A DNA stretch of 29,619 nt from Cytauxzoon felis (lineage: Eukaryota > Apicomplexa > Aconoidasida > Piroplasmida > Theileriidae), in the NCBI GenBank assembly GCA_020283715.1, contig JAIQCW010000027.1, positions 1 through 29,619 of the forward strand, given 5' to 3'. The position numbers and the translations under genes are program-made. Shown here piece after piece: positions 1 to 11,461 of the stretch. Each line of letters starts with the position of its first letter. The stretch's first letter is position 1. The notes beneath the pieces were generated by a model. That model worked only from the letters and a program-made list of their open reading frames with translations. It did not search any database and had not been told where the DNA came from.

Positions 1-2
1 CT

Positions 3-3000
3 TCAATTATAACTTGCTGCATCACGCCATTGTATAAGTAAATCAGCACATGTGTCACGTTCTTTAGCATTCTTACATTTAATCGGTAATACAAATCCAT
101 CCGGGAAATCCTCTGTAGCCGATCCATATATACAAAAACATGTCTGAGCTGTAAAACGCCTCGGCTCCTTTGTATTCGCCAACTCCAATAATGGATGCTT
201 TATACCACGAGATATATTACGTATACGCAAAATCGGTATCTTATAAGGATAATCCTCCTTTTCTGGACCCCACTCAAAACAATTCAAATCCTGAGTTGAA
301 CGCCACCTTATATTCACCAATACAACCTCATTGTTCAATAACGCCTTCAATTTACCTCCAGTCCTCAATGAATCCTTCGATACATCCGGTAAATCATGTA
401 TACCATGAGGATACGGATCCACATTCCACTCCGATAATGAAAAATCGAATTTACCTAAAAGAATGAAGATGAAGAACGTAGCGAAGCATGAGCGAGATGT
501 TGTCCACTCCACCTGAGGTCCAATCCAACTCTCTTCGTCTTGCAGACAGCTTCTCTATTTATCTCCCCTTCCAGCTCCCGTAGATCGCTTCCAGGTTCCA
601 CTTGAGGTTACATATATTACATCATCCTAGCACCATCTTCCATCATTCCCATGATGGATGATCCATCACTACCTTCAATGATCCCTGGGAGTGGCTCTAC
701 TCTTTGAGGGAAGTAATTAAAAGAGCTGTCTGCAAGACGATGAGAAGGTTGATTATAACCTCGTGTGGATAGAATGATATTATCATCATCCTAGCACCAT
801 CTTCCATCATTCCCATGATGGATGATCCATCACTACCTTCAATGATCCCTGGGAGTTGCTATACTCTTTAGAGATAGGTAATTAAAAGAGCTGACGGCAG
901 GACGAAGAGAGGTTGTTATAACCTCGTGTGGATAGAATGATATTATCATCATCATAGACCATGAGGTCGTCGGCATATAACCTCAAGTGGACATCACCTC
1001 AGTCGCAAGCTCCTTCGGCCACGATCTCTGGGAGTGGCATTACCCTTTAGGGATAGGTAATTATAAGAGCTGTCTGCAAGACCAACGGTGGTTGTAACAC
1101 GTCGTGTAGACATCACCTCACTCATTTCATTCGTCCCTCAGTCGTTTCACTCCTTCGCGTTCGTTCGCAACAAACCTGTAGATTCGAGTGGTAAATCAGC
1201 GTTATTTCCGATTGCTTCTACGAGTGTATTACATCTGTTTCTAAAATTCTTTTCTTCTGGTTTTTTATTTGGCATGTATTGTATGGCGTCTTTATATTTC
1301 TTGATTAAATCTCTGGTTACTAGGTTATTTCTGACATCTGGCGGTAGTGTGAGTGTATTTTCGAGTAGTACGGTGATTAAAAGTAGCATATTTTGTGTAG
1401 TACCGAAATTTATGAGAAATGCTTCAACAATTGACGTGAATCCATTAACGGTTAACGTCTCTCCACCAAGTCCACATGATAGGAAATAGGTCGCTATACT
1501 AATTACAATCTTTTGTAATCTAACCATTTTTTGTACAGAATCCCCAGTGGCGGCAAAACATACAACTTTTAATAAATTATCAACATCATCCTTCTCCATA
1601 CCTATATTTTCCCAAGCAGGTGCATCAGAAGTTAATTTAGATTGTGTCATATTAAGCATACCAAGTATAAGTCTAGAGCATTCAATAATAATATTAGATT
1701 GATGTTTCATTTTAATAAATACATTTAATAATGTATTAAGTCCATCTTGACTACATAGTAGATAAACCATTTCATCAGTAATAATTAATTTACGTAAACA
1801 TCTTAATGTAGCAATTAATACTTCAGTTAATTCATTACCTTGTTGTCCTTCAAATGTAAGTATATTTAATAATAAACTATATATATCCATTTCTAATAAT
1901 TTTATAATACCATCATTAATATTTGTTTGTAATGTTAATAAATGTATACCAATAATTAATATTTCAATATCATAATTCATACGTTTCATAGTTTTTATAA
2001 TTAAATGTATACCATTATTATTTAAAAATAATATACAATTAGATTCAAGTCTACATAATGAAGATAATATATCAAATAATAAAAATATAATTTTACCATC
2101 AATAGATTCTTGTTTTAATATATTTAATATTGGTAATAATACAATAGAAAATTTTTCCATATTTTCAAATTTATTTTCCATAACTAAATTTGATAATGTA
2201 GATAAACCAATTTTTAATTTTAAATCATTATAATTTAAATCTAATTGTTTTAACCATAATTCATATGATTCATTTATTTTAGCATCTAAAAAGAAAGATA
2301 CATTTTTAGTATATAAACCTAAATTAGATATAGCTTTAAAAAGAGATTCAATACATCTCATAGCTAATTCATTATATTTACCAGCAAATGATTTAAGACA
2401 ATTAACTAATGCTAATGGTGCACCAATTTTACCATATAATTCTTTTAATATATCATTTTTATATAATAAATTACATAATAATATACTAGCACCATTAATA
2501 ACTTCATATGAATCATTATATTTATTTAATACTTGTACATTTAATTGAGGTCCTTTTAATGAAACAAATCTATCAGAACTTTCTTTATTATCAACACAAG
2601 TATTAGCTAATGCTAAACAAATATTAGTAATAATAGCATTAGAACCATCGTTATTCAATTGTTTTTGTAATAATTCCAGTATAGCATCTAATAGCTTCTC
2701 TTTACATATTTGTGATTTAATAGCTGGAACAACAGCCATAGAACCAACTAAAAATAATGCATCAGGTAATAATGATGTATCTGTACATGTTAATAATATA
2801 TTTTTTATTCTAGATACCATATTACATTTAATCATTAAATCTAAATGACCTTCAGCAACAATTTTACGTAATGTACGAAATGTTTGACGTATTAATCTAG
2901 ATGATAAATATTTTTTATCATCATAAGCATTCCATATATCAATAACAGTTTTAATAACATTATAATTTAAATATACACGTCTATTAACAGCAGTAAATTC

Positions 3001-6000
3001 AACTAGTAACAATGCATTAATTAAAGCAGCTTCATGTACATTATCATCATCAGATGAGACAACAATACCTTTTTTATAATGTAAATTATATAAATATAAA
3101 TCAATACATGTCAAGACATCTTTTTTTGATATAAATGATACAACAAAATTAGGATCTAATACACCACAACATAATGATGATACATTACCATTTAATATCT
3201 TTAAATCATTTTGATTTTTAAATATAATTAAAGCAACATCTAAATAACCATTAGATACTAAATATTTACAATTTTCTACATCTTTTAATAATAATTCAAT
3301 AGATAATAAACCATATATTAAATCATCACCATTTTCATCAATACTAGATAAATTACCCTTTTTAATATACTCACCCATAATATTAATTAAGAAATCTAAA
3401 TCATCCTTTAATAATGGTATATCATTAATACTAATAGATAAACCATCATTACGCTTACCATCTAATTCCATATATACAGTCTTACATGTCTTACGCTTAG
3501 GTAAATCATTCATTATCAACTCTAATATCTCAACGACCTTAGCCGCAAGACCCAATGCTTTTTGGAGGTCCTGAGGTTCTCCGTCTGAGGTCGTCCCACT
3601 CGCCGTGGTGGCTTCCCCACTTGAGGTCGTCCTGCCGTCAGCTCCTTTATTTACTTCCCCCTCCGCTTCCCGGTGATCAGCTGCGGGTCCACTCGAGGTC
3701 TTGTCCTTACCTCCACTTGAGGTCTTATCTTTACTTCTGCCACGATCTACGGGAGTGGCTCTACCCTTTAGGGATAGGAAATTGGAGAAGGCACCACGCT
3801 TAGTGGAAGACGAGGCCGCAGAAGTAGCTGTAGAAGAAGATGCAGAAGAAGGTGCAGAAGCAGAAGGAGCAGATGTATCGCCTAACTTCTGTATATTATT
3901 GAGTGTATTATTAAGATTGGGTATATTATTGAGTATTCTACCTACACCTTCAACTTTGGCTGCATCTAGTAGAAGGTTACAAAATTCATCGGCACAATCA
4001 ACATCTTTATCTAATAGACCATCTGTTAATATATTTGGTAATATATCTTTAAGTACTAATGCACCATCTTGTGGTGATTGTTTAATCATTGCTATTAAAC
4101 CATATAATAATTCTAATAATAATTCTTTTGAATTACGTGATGATTCATCTAATAAATCATTTAATTTAGTTAAAGCACCAGTTTTTGTTAATGCTAATAA
4201 AAATCCACCTACTAATGCTGCACCTACAAATTTAACAAAATCTAATGATGTTATACCATCAAAACCATTTGAATTTAACATTGACATTACATCTTCTATA
4301 ATAGATTCATCATTTATATAACCACCTTTTAATACTGATGATACAAAATTCATATATGTTACTCTTCTCTCTTCTGATACTTCACCTATACATACACGTT
4401 GTAATGCAACAACAGCATCTGGTATACCAGAAAGACCACCACCACCATATTCTGCTAATTGTGCTAATAATTTCATACCTAATACTACAACCATATCATT
4501 ATTTTTATTTGCTACAATTACATTTACAATTTTAATAACCACATCTATATTCAATGCTCTAGTCTCATCCAATATCACCCTTGTACCATTATTCATTGGT
4601 AATGTTGATGATTCTGGTGATGTAGAAAGATATAATAAATATTCAAGTATAGAATGACATACATCAGAATTCGTCTTATAACGCTCTAAAAAATTTATAG
4701 TATTAAGCATCAACTTTGATGATTCAGATTGCATTAAATCTGTTGTATATACATTTACAACACATGATGAAAATATCCTATAAGCATGACATAAATATTT
4801 TATATTCGATGCACCAAAATCTGTACCTACAATTGTAGATAACTGTAATAAATTATTAGATGATGCTACTGCCCATGCACCAAATTGATCCTCATAATCA
4901 TCAAATACTGCATCACATAATCTTCTTGATACACATGATGAATTAACCATCAAATTCTGATTATCTGCTGCAAATGCCATTGCTGTATTCAAACTTGTTA
5001 AAAATACTTCAGTCTCTGATAATGCCTCTACCCTATTCTCTAATGGTGTTAATAAATACATAGCAAGACGTATACATAATTTATCAACCTGTTGTGCCAT
5101 TGTATCCTCACGCTTCTCTACAACCTGTATAACATTCCTCATCAATGCCCTAATTTGACATTCTGCACCTAATATACCAAATAATAAACCACATGCATGA
5201 GCAATCTCATCATTATCAACATGAATCATCATCACTGATGATATTACATCTACAATACCAGATTGATTCAAATCATCCCTAGTTTCTAAACATGCCATTT
5301 CAACCAATAGATTTAATAAACAAACTGCACATGTAGGTGAATTCTTATTCGCATTCAATGCATCCTTTATATTACCAAATGCCTTTGGGAGAGATTTATA
5401 TCCTAATAACCTCTCTCTACCAAAAAAACTCAAACATTCGGCAGATAATGATACAAGCTCCTCATCACTAGAATGCATTTCTAATACCGAAAACAATCTA
5501 GATATAACCTCAGTCTTTTCAGAAAAATGACGCAATAATACATCATCCCTTGTCCTCAACAACTCAGAAAGAGCTAATAATGAATTCAATATCATGGTAC
5601 TGTCCTCCGATAACATGGATACCAATCTATTAACCAAACCCAAAAAATCCGAATTTGATACCAACTTCTCAATCTTTCCAGGAGTTGAACTCAATACAGC
5701 TATACATTTACAAATAGCACGAATAACACCAGGTGAATTAATAAATACAGAAAATGAAGCACAAATTTTTGAAAATACATCCTCATTAAATGCAACTTCT
5801 ACATTAACCTTGTCATGATCCAATAATACAACCAATGTCTCCAATGAAGATACTGCAGCATCTTCTGTATGACTCGATACCTGAGGCTTTAAATTAGAAA
5901 ATATACGCAAATCAAGACTAGTAAATTTGACCCTTGTAGAATATACTAATCCTATACGATTCTGACACATATTACTCGTTAATTGAGCTAATTCATATAA

Positions 6001-8757
6001 TGCAGAATCCAATAATGGTTTACCTGTTAAGTCACCCTCTTCAACAAGAGCTACAGCATCAGCCAATTTAACATTAGCCAATACCCAATCACAAGACTTT
6101 ACAACAACATCACCAATCTGTAATCTTACAGCTATTCTTATAGCTTCCCTAGAGACTAACAATTGATTTATAGATGCAAGAGTTGTATGTACAATTTCGA
6201 AATCCTTGCTATTCATAGCAGCACCAAGATCATCAATTAAACGCTGTAATTCACTCTCTAATGCATCAGCTGGCATTAAAATTGATAATAAAGTACCAAT
6301 CATAGTCTTAAGCCTCTTATTTCTAGTATGAGTCCTATTAACAGTACGTAAAAGTTGGAAACAATGACAACGTTTTAAACATTCTACAGCACTCTGATCC
6401 ATTTTAGCACATGTACATAAAAGAGATATACCTAAAATTTGACATTGGAGATACATTGGAACAGTGGATAGATAATTTACAATACCCGCCAATCCACCAG
6501 TAGATATCAAAGCATCAAGACCAGCTTTACCAGTCACCTGAATAAAATTATTAAGCGCTTCAATACATGCAATTTGAGCCTGTCTAACATCACTATATTT
6601 CCTCATTACCTTATTTACACACTCTACAGTTTCTATACATTGATCCTCAGTATAGACCCTCTCTACAGCACATAATTGCTTTAAAGCACCTGTACAATGT
6701 AGAAGAAAATTATCATCAACATCCTCTAAATCTATAATCCTCTTAACTTGAGGTAACATTGCCAAGTCTTTTACACTAGATATCATGAGCTGACACTCGT
6801 TACCATCACCAGATGCTAAAATTGTTGCATGTAAAGCAGCCCTTGTTAATCTTGTTCTACCCTCAAAACTAGAACCCTCAATCCAGGATGATACAGTCTT
6901 CATTACATGCGGTAGAATACCATTTGCAGCTATAGTCGGTCTCAATCTTACTATACGATATAAACCCGTAACTGCAGCCAATTTACGATATGTTACCTCA
7001 ATATCATCCTTAGAATTATTCAATACACTCGATACATCAGACATATACTTCTTTACATCCTCCTCTGTTACCAAAATTTCCAATACCTTTACAGCCAAGT
7101 CAATTATAGCCTCATTATCCTTATGATCCAACATCAATTCTAATATCGATGTAGTTACAGTCACATCTCCAGATGTCATATACTGTTGTGCACCAGGTGT
7201 AGCAGCAAATGTTAATAGTAAATGTAATGTCTCCATACAAAATTTAGCATCCTTACAATTATGACCAAGAGAAATCGCTATACCCTGAAGGCCACCATAC
7301 TCGTATACAGTAGATAAATCTTTAACACAACTAGAAAATCTATTAAGTACTTGAATATTATTCATATGATATGCAAGATTATCAACATGATATTGACAAC
7401 ATGTTGATATAATCTCAATAACCTTATTCTCAACAAATGTATCTTGTAATTCTGGTACCTGTGTAGCTACCGATACAAAATTCATTAAAGCAGATGCTAC
7501 AACCTGATCCTCTGATAATTGATAAAGGATAGGTAATGCTATACCAACGGCATTTGTACTTTGAAATACCTTCCAATCACAACAGACTAATTGTGATAAT
7601 GCATCAGCAATAGCACTAACTGCTAATGAATAAGACATTGATGCAGCAAGAGCATTGACTAATGATTCTACACCACCATTAACAACAACCTCTTTACCAA
7701 AGGTAGGATTAGCAGATATACCAGCCAACATCCTAGAAGCACCACAAATTACATCCGCAAATTCAGCATTTGATTCCAATTTAGGTATAGTTTTATTAAT
7801 AAGATCAATCAATAATGGTACAGCTCCAGATTTCGCCAACTCATCAGAAATGGTTGTTATATATGATAAAGATCTCAGTGTATTAACCGCAGATCTATGC
7901 TCTGATGTTCCAGGCTCAAATGTCTGTAGACATGTCAAACTCTGTTGAAGTTTTTCAGTGTTAACAATAGATTTTATAATGTCACTAGCACGATTCAAAA
8001 CTATTTTTGATGATTTAAAAGATTCTACAAGTGGTATTATCATCTCCAAATGCCCATCATCCAATACACGAGAATCTGATAACAGTTTCAATACTTTAAA
8101 ACAATTTTCAACCAATGAAACTGTATTGCTCAGATTACCCTCAGATAATTTCGATGTTAATTTCAACACCCCAACAACACCTCCATTGCTATTTATAGCT
8201 GCAGCTCCAGCAGATGATTGCGCTATAAAACAAAAACATAAAAGAACCTTATCAGCAATCGAAACTGCCGTAACCTTATCAAGAGACTTACATAAATCAG
8301 GTACAATCGCAATACCACCATTGGGTAGTGACTTTATAGAACACAACTTCTCTACAAAAGTATAACAATAATCCAAAATTAACTCCTCTGTAGGACATGT
8401 ACTCAAAATCTTCTCTATTGCATTCAAAGCACCGTCACCCAAAAGCTTTTTAACCACATTTGGATCATCCTCCTCTACACACCCATGCGCCATAGCCGAT
8501 AAAATCTGACTCGAACATACACATAAATCTTCATCATCACTAAAATTCTCAACAGCCGTTACAATACTCGGTACAACATTCCTATTCAATGCATCCAATG
8601 AATTCTCCTTAAATAATTGCAGAGAAGGATTACATAAATCCGATAACGACCTCAAACCAAATATCAACATCTTCTTAAACTTTTGATGCTGTATAATTGA
8701 AGATACAGCAGTGGCAACACCACTATCAGCTGGACGTCTCATACGAACTGATACCAT
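3..8757 (-). CDS. Giant armadillo-repeat protein with C-terminal PH-like domain (2 exons)
   Basis: Exon 1 is 8757-1176 (ATG at 8757) and exon 2 is 454-3 (TGA at 3-5): 8034 nt, 2677 aa. Exon 1 encodes a long alpha-solenoid of irregular ARM-type helical repeats (recurring patterns such as VVNGGVESLVNAL and TSGDVTVTTSILELM), interrupted at about residues 1630-1735 by a Ser/Ala-rich stretch and repeat-derived sequence. Exon 2 encodes a PH-like fold at about 2561-2674 (LVNIRWRS, then FEWGP, closing in a helix ending LLIQWRDAA). The join CTACAG|GTTTGTTG ... CATTCTTTTAG|GTAAATTC keeps frame; exon 2 has no in-frame ATG, and the hydrophobic residues before it are the translated pyrimidine tract. If the intron is not used, exon 1 stops at 1147 after nine extra residues. 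The donor GTTTGT is unusual but SLP2 appears to use it too. ARM proteins usually scaffold other proteins and PH domains often bind lipids; the actual role is unknown. ORF certain, join likely. Confidence 0.85.
455..1175. repeat. Intronic copies of the modular repeat, with a 164-bp tandem duplication
   Basis: This 721-nt interval is the putative last intron of the ARM-PH gene. From about 503 to 1135 it is made of modules shared with the other repeat loci: tccacctgaggtcc, cttgcagacagcttct, cttccagctcccgtagatcg, the palindrome gatggatgatccatc, ctttagagataggtaatt and gagctgtctgcaagacga. A unit starting atcatcctagcaccatcttc at 621 starts again at 785, so it is a direct tandem duplication of period 164 bp, with small differences between copies. 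The 3' end (about 950-1135) is more degenerate. Confidence 0.8.
3566..3806. repeat. Copy of the modular repeat inside the ARM protein coding sequence
   Basis: The modules seen elsewhere in introns (ccacttgaggtc, cctgccgtcagctcctttatttac, cttcccggtgatcagctgcgg, gccacgatctacgggagtgg, ccctttagggatagg, and a ccac...gtgg end) run through the large open reading frame without a stop or frameshift. On the coding strand they give roughly residues 1651-1731 of the protein, including LSLKGRATPVDRG, KTSSG twice and REAEGEVNKGA. The segment is hydrophilic, GC-richer than the surrounding AT-rich codons, and follows a Ser/Ala-rich tract, so it is probably a disordered insert in the solenoid. It could alternatively be a retained, in-frame intron. 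Confidence 0.8.
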
Positions 8758-9451
8758 TTTGTAATAAAAATTATAATCCTATTCCTTATATATAAGCGGT
8801 TTAATCACAACACATCTAATCACCGATACATACACTTACTATACATAAACATTTAATATACACATCAACGTGAAATCATATCGAGATAAACTAATAATTG
8901 ATCACTTGTCATTTTATCTATTCCTTATATATCTGTCTAATAAGTTTAATATATACAAATAACACGATCATTACACACACATTTAACAATAATTGACCAG
9001 TTAAACTCTATATATTAATAATGATTCTTATACCATTACTTACACATCGTACCACAGCATATACACATCATGGGGCATGACATCGACACATATAACGTAC
9101 ATGACCAATCAATACATTGATGCAAACAACGAATCAATACATATTAAGCATTTGTGATAGATGGGTGTCATTGTTTCATTGAAGAATCAGGTCTAACCTG
9201 CATTTTATGCACCATACAACACATCAGATTACCGTCGCATAAATATAACATTCTCCCATTAAGATTACCTATTTTCGTCAATTTTAATCTCATTTAATTA
9301 TCATTCATCTAAAATTATCTATTCTTCATTGATTGTTTACATTTTACATACATCTTGTTAACCCAAGAATAACACATTACCCCTACTACACTAATCTGAA
9401 TAATACTACTAAACATCATGTACATATATTTAAATCAATATATTAAGGACG
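8758..9451. other. Intergenic region between the ARM-PH gene start and the COX2A end
   Basis: An AT-rich stretch of 694 bp that must carry the promoter of the ARM-PH gene. The sequence ctattccttatatat occurs twice (8779-8793 and 8918-8932). The modular repeat is absent. A 36-codon minus-strand ORF (ATG at 9425, stop at 9315) has a hydrophobic stretch (SSIIQISVVGVMCYSWV) and could be a tiny membrane protein, but nothing else supports it. I see no tRNA or other RNA gene. Confidence 0.5.
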
Positions 9452-10204
9452 TCATTCCTCTAAAGGTGGTGATTCCACCTCGTATACCCAGTACCACTGG
9501 TGTCCAATGACCTTTACAGTCATTGTCGTGTAAATGGATTCATCAAGTAGATAAAGCATTGTATAGCATGGTACAGCCAAGCTAAAAATTATAAATGTTG
9601 GTATCCAGAAGAAGCAGAATTCAGCTTTAAGCACGACATTATGATTACCCCAAAGATTAAGTCTCCTTCTTGGGTAAAAGGGTATATTTGTCTGTTCAAC
9701 ACCAAATAACTCTTGCATTGGTCTTGTTTCTACACCTAATACCATTGTTTCACCATTAACAATGGTACGTTTCTGCTTTGGAACATCTGTGTAAGCGTCA
9801 TACCAATGGAAGTTATCAGTAGAATAATGTTCTTTAAATCTACCATCTTCTTGTAAATGTTCACGTGGATCACCATGTTGATGCCTTACGAAATTGTACA
9901 TACCAGTTGGTTTACCAAATTCTATAGACGGCAAGTCTTCAGGTTGTCCCACTGGCTTTGGTAATCCTCTTCCCGGATATTTACCCTTTTTAAATGTCTC
10001 TGATACATGTACAACAGTAGGATCATTTTTATCTTTTATAACATTGAAATCATTCGTCACCTTATCATCTCTCAAGATGCGGCATATTGAAATTGACCTC
10101 TGATTAAAACCTTTAAACTGATCAAACTTCTGCGATTCATAAAACTTTATATTAAATAAAAAACTATTCAAAGACCTTTTCAATAATCTGCTATAAAATA
10201 CCAT
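9452..10204 (-). CDS. COX2A: Cytochrome c oxidase subunit 2, N-terminal half (split COX2A), nuclear-encoded
   Basis: A 250-aa protein supplying the membrane part of subunit 2 of respiratory complex IV; the copper A domain must come from a separate COX2B gene not in this window. The family mark is at the C terminus: a membrane segment at about residues 197-222 (WIPTFIIFSLAVPCYTMLYL) followed by TVKVIGHQWYWVYE, after which the protein stops within ten residues. No second membrane segment like the usual first helix of COX2 is visible. The N terminus (MVFYSRLLKRSLNSFLFN) is basic and hydroxylated, as expected of a mitochondrial presequence, and is followed by a long hydrophilic extension. The start is the first in-frame ATG; the open frame extends 15 codons upstream only from a GTG. 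No intron is seen. It is divergent from the IscX gene. Confidence 0.93.
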   Translation of the reverse strand: MVFYSRLLKRSLNSFLFNIKFYESQKFDQFKGFNQRSISICRILRDDKVTNDFNVIKDKNDPTVVHVSETFKKGKYPGRGLPKPVGQPEDLPSIEFGKPTGMYNFVRHQHGDPREHLQEDGRFKEHYSTDNFHWYDAYTDVPKQKRTIVNGETMVLGVETRPMQELFGVEQTNIPFYPRRRLNLWGNHNVVLKAEFCFFWIPTFIIFSLAVPCYTMLYLLDESIYTTMTVKVIGHQWYWVYEVESPPLEE

Positions 10205-10586
10205 CTCCAATACAAAACACCAAATCCAGTCATTCAATAAATATACCACTAGGGTATGTGATGATATAATCTCTAGGGTTAAATCAATTATAAATTAATA
10301 AAAATACATGCAAAATATAAAATTAAATATCTTTTATCGATAGGAAATTGATTATTTTTACTGTAATCACACCTGTCCCACCACAGTTCCACTTTGTTAC
10401 TCCAACAACACTCATCAATTACGTGCCAAAGTATTGATTGCTATATTTTGATTTCTGATAATCATTTCGTTTATTATTTACAGTGGAACGGATTGAATTT
10501 TAATTTTTTACAAATTCTCCAAATTCATATCCTACACATCCACCATCTCTACTTTACATGTCTTTGTCACATTTCATTATAAAATT
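10205..10586. promoter_or_regulatory. Divergent intergenic region shared by COX2A and IscX genes
   Basis: These 382 bp separate the two start codons, which face away from each other, so the promoters of both genes must lie here. Both products are predicted mitochondrial, which makes shared regulation plausible (inference). The sequence is AT-rich with no modular repeat; no specific factor site is claimed. Confidence 0.4.
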
Positions 10587-10961
10587 ATGACGAGATTACT
10601 ACAACTATTCATTAAATCTATTTATAAGCCTATAAATTCCATTAACATTCCGTATTATAAGAGAATGTTACATCGCAATGTCGACAACAACTATTTCATC
10701 AATCATAATTTCTCTACCAAACAAGACACTTGTGCTAATCATGATGCATTATCATGGAACGATTCTGAAGACATTGCGGAAATGTTATATGAACAACATC
10801 CTGATACTGATCCGCTAACGTTGAGATTTACAGAATTGCATGATCATGTTGTAAATTTATTAAAATCGCAATCCATAAAACTAAAAGACAATTGTTCAGA
10901 GCATGTACTCGAACAAATACAAATGGCATGGCTTGAATTATACAAGGAAGATAATCAATAG
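10587..10961 (+). CDS. IscX-like Fe-S cluster assembly protein with mitochondrial presequence
   Basis: A 124-aa protein. Residues about 54-121 match the IscX (YfhJ) family along its whole length: LSWNDSEDIAEMLYEQ, then HPDTDPLTLRFTELHD, then a C-terminal helix with AWLEL. In bacteria IscX is a small acidic protein that binds the cysteine desulfurase IscS and iron and tunes Fe-S cluster assembly. The characteristic W.DS..I...LY...PD.DP.T.RFT..H pattern is intact. The first 50 residues (MTRLLQLFIKSIYK and onward) are basic and free of acids at the start, consistent with a mitochondrial presequence and a matrix location beside the ISC machinery (inference). It is single-exon and divergent from COX2A. 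It is the only well-supported gene on the plus strand in the window. Confidence 0.88.
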   Translation: MTRLLQLFIKSIYKPINSINIPYYKRMLHRNVDNNYFINHNFSTKQDTCANHDALSWNDSEDIAEMLYEQHPDTDPLTLRFTELHDHVVNLLKSQSIKLKDNCSEHVLEQIQMAWLELYKEDNQ

Positions 10962-11461
10962 TGTTCCGAGTTTGAGAACGACTCATTATGTAATACAGAC
11001 GATGTTTATATTCTAGACCTTTAGATAAATTCTATTAAATAATTTATTCACATAATTATAAGAATTAATAATAATTTTATAAAAGTATAATATATATATA
11101 TATATAATTATATTATTACAAGTATAATATGTTCTATGTAACTCATATCATGCACCATATGTGTAACAATGATATTTGTAATTATTATTATAAATTAATA
11201 TTAAATATATATTAATATACACTTGTAAATGATGTAGTTAATACTTTAAATGGATACATTATAGATTTACATACAATTTTCATCTATAGATTGTAATTTA
11301 TAATTAAAAAGGGAGCCCAACAAAAAATAATTCCCACAATAGCCTCACAAAATATTAATTTGTAGAAATTACATTTAAAATGAATTATAACACGTATATA
11401 AATATATATAACAACTGATGACATATGTATGAGATATAAATGTGGTAAATTCTTAAGTAAA
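10962..11461. other. Convergent intergenic region with AT microsatellite
   Basis: These 500 bp lie between the 3' ends of the IscX gene (+) and the transporter gene (-). The region is very AT-rich and contains a TA dinucleotide run at about 11090-11105. No gene or modular repeat is seen. A 99-codon minus-strand ORF here is the terminal exon of the transporter read in the wrong frame and continued past its stop. Confidence 0.6.

Noticed and set aside
3..512. A separate secreted protein with a signal peptide
   Set aside because: The frame begins with GTG, has no ATG, and its hydrophobic lead is the pyrimidine-rich tract of a splice acceptor. It is treated as the last exon of the ARM-PH gene.
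8758..9451. tRNA or rRNA genes in the large spacer
   Set aside because: No cloverleaf with a recognisable T-loop or anticodon arm and no rRNA-like sequence could be seen by eye.
10205..10249. A 15-residue N-terminal extension of COX2A
   Set aside because: It opens at GTG; the first ATG at 10204 gives a better mitochondrial presequence.
11284..11461. Hydrophobic 99-codon ORF
   Set aside because: Its upper part is the acidic last exon of the transporter in the wrong frame and the rest is AT-rich spacer.
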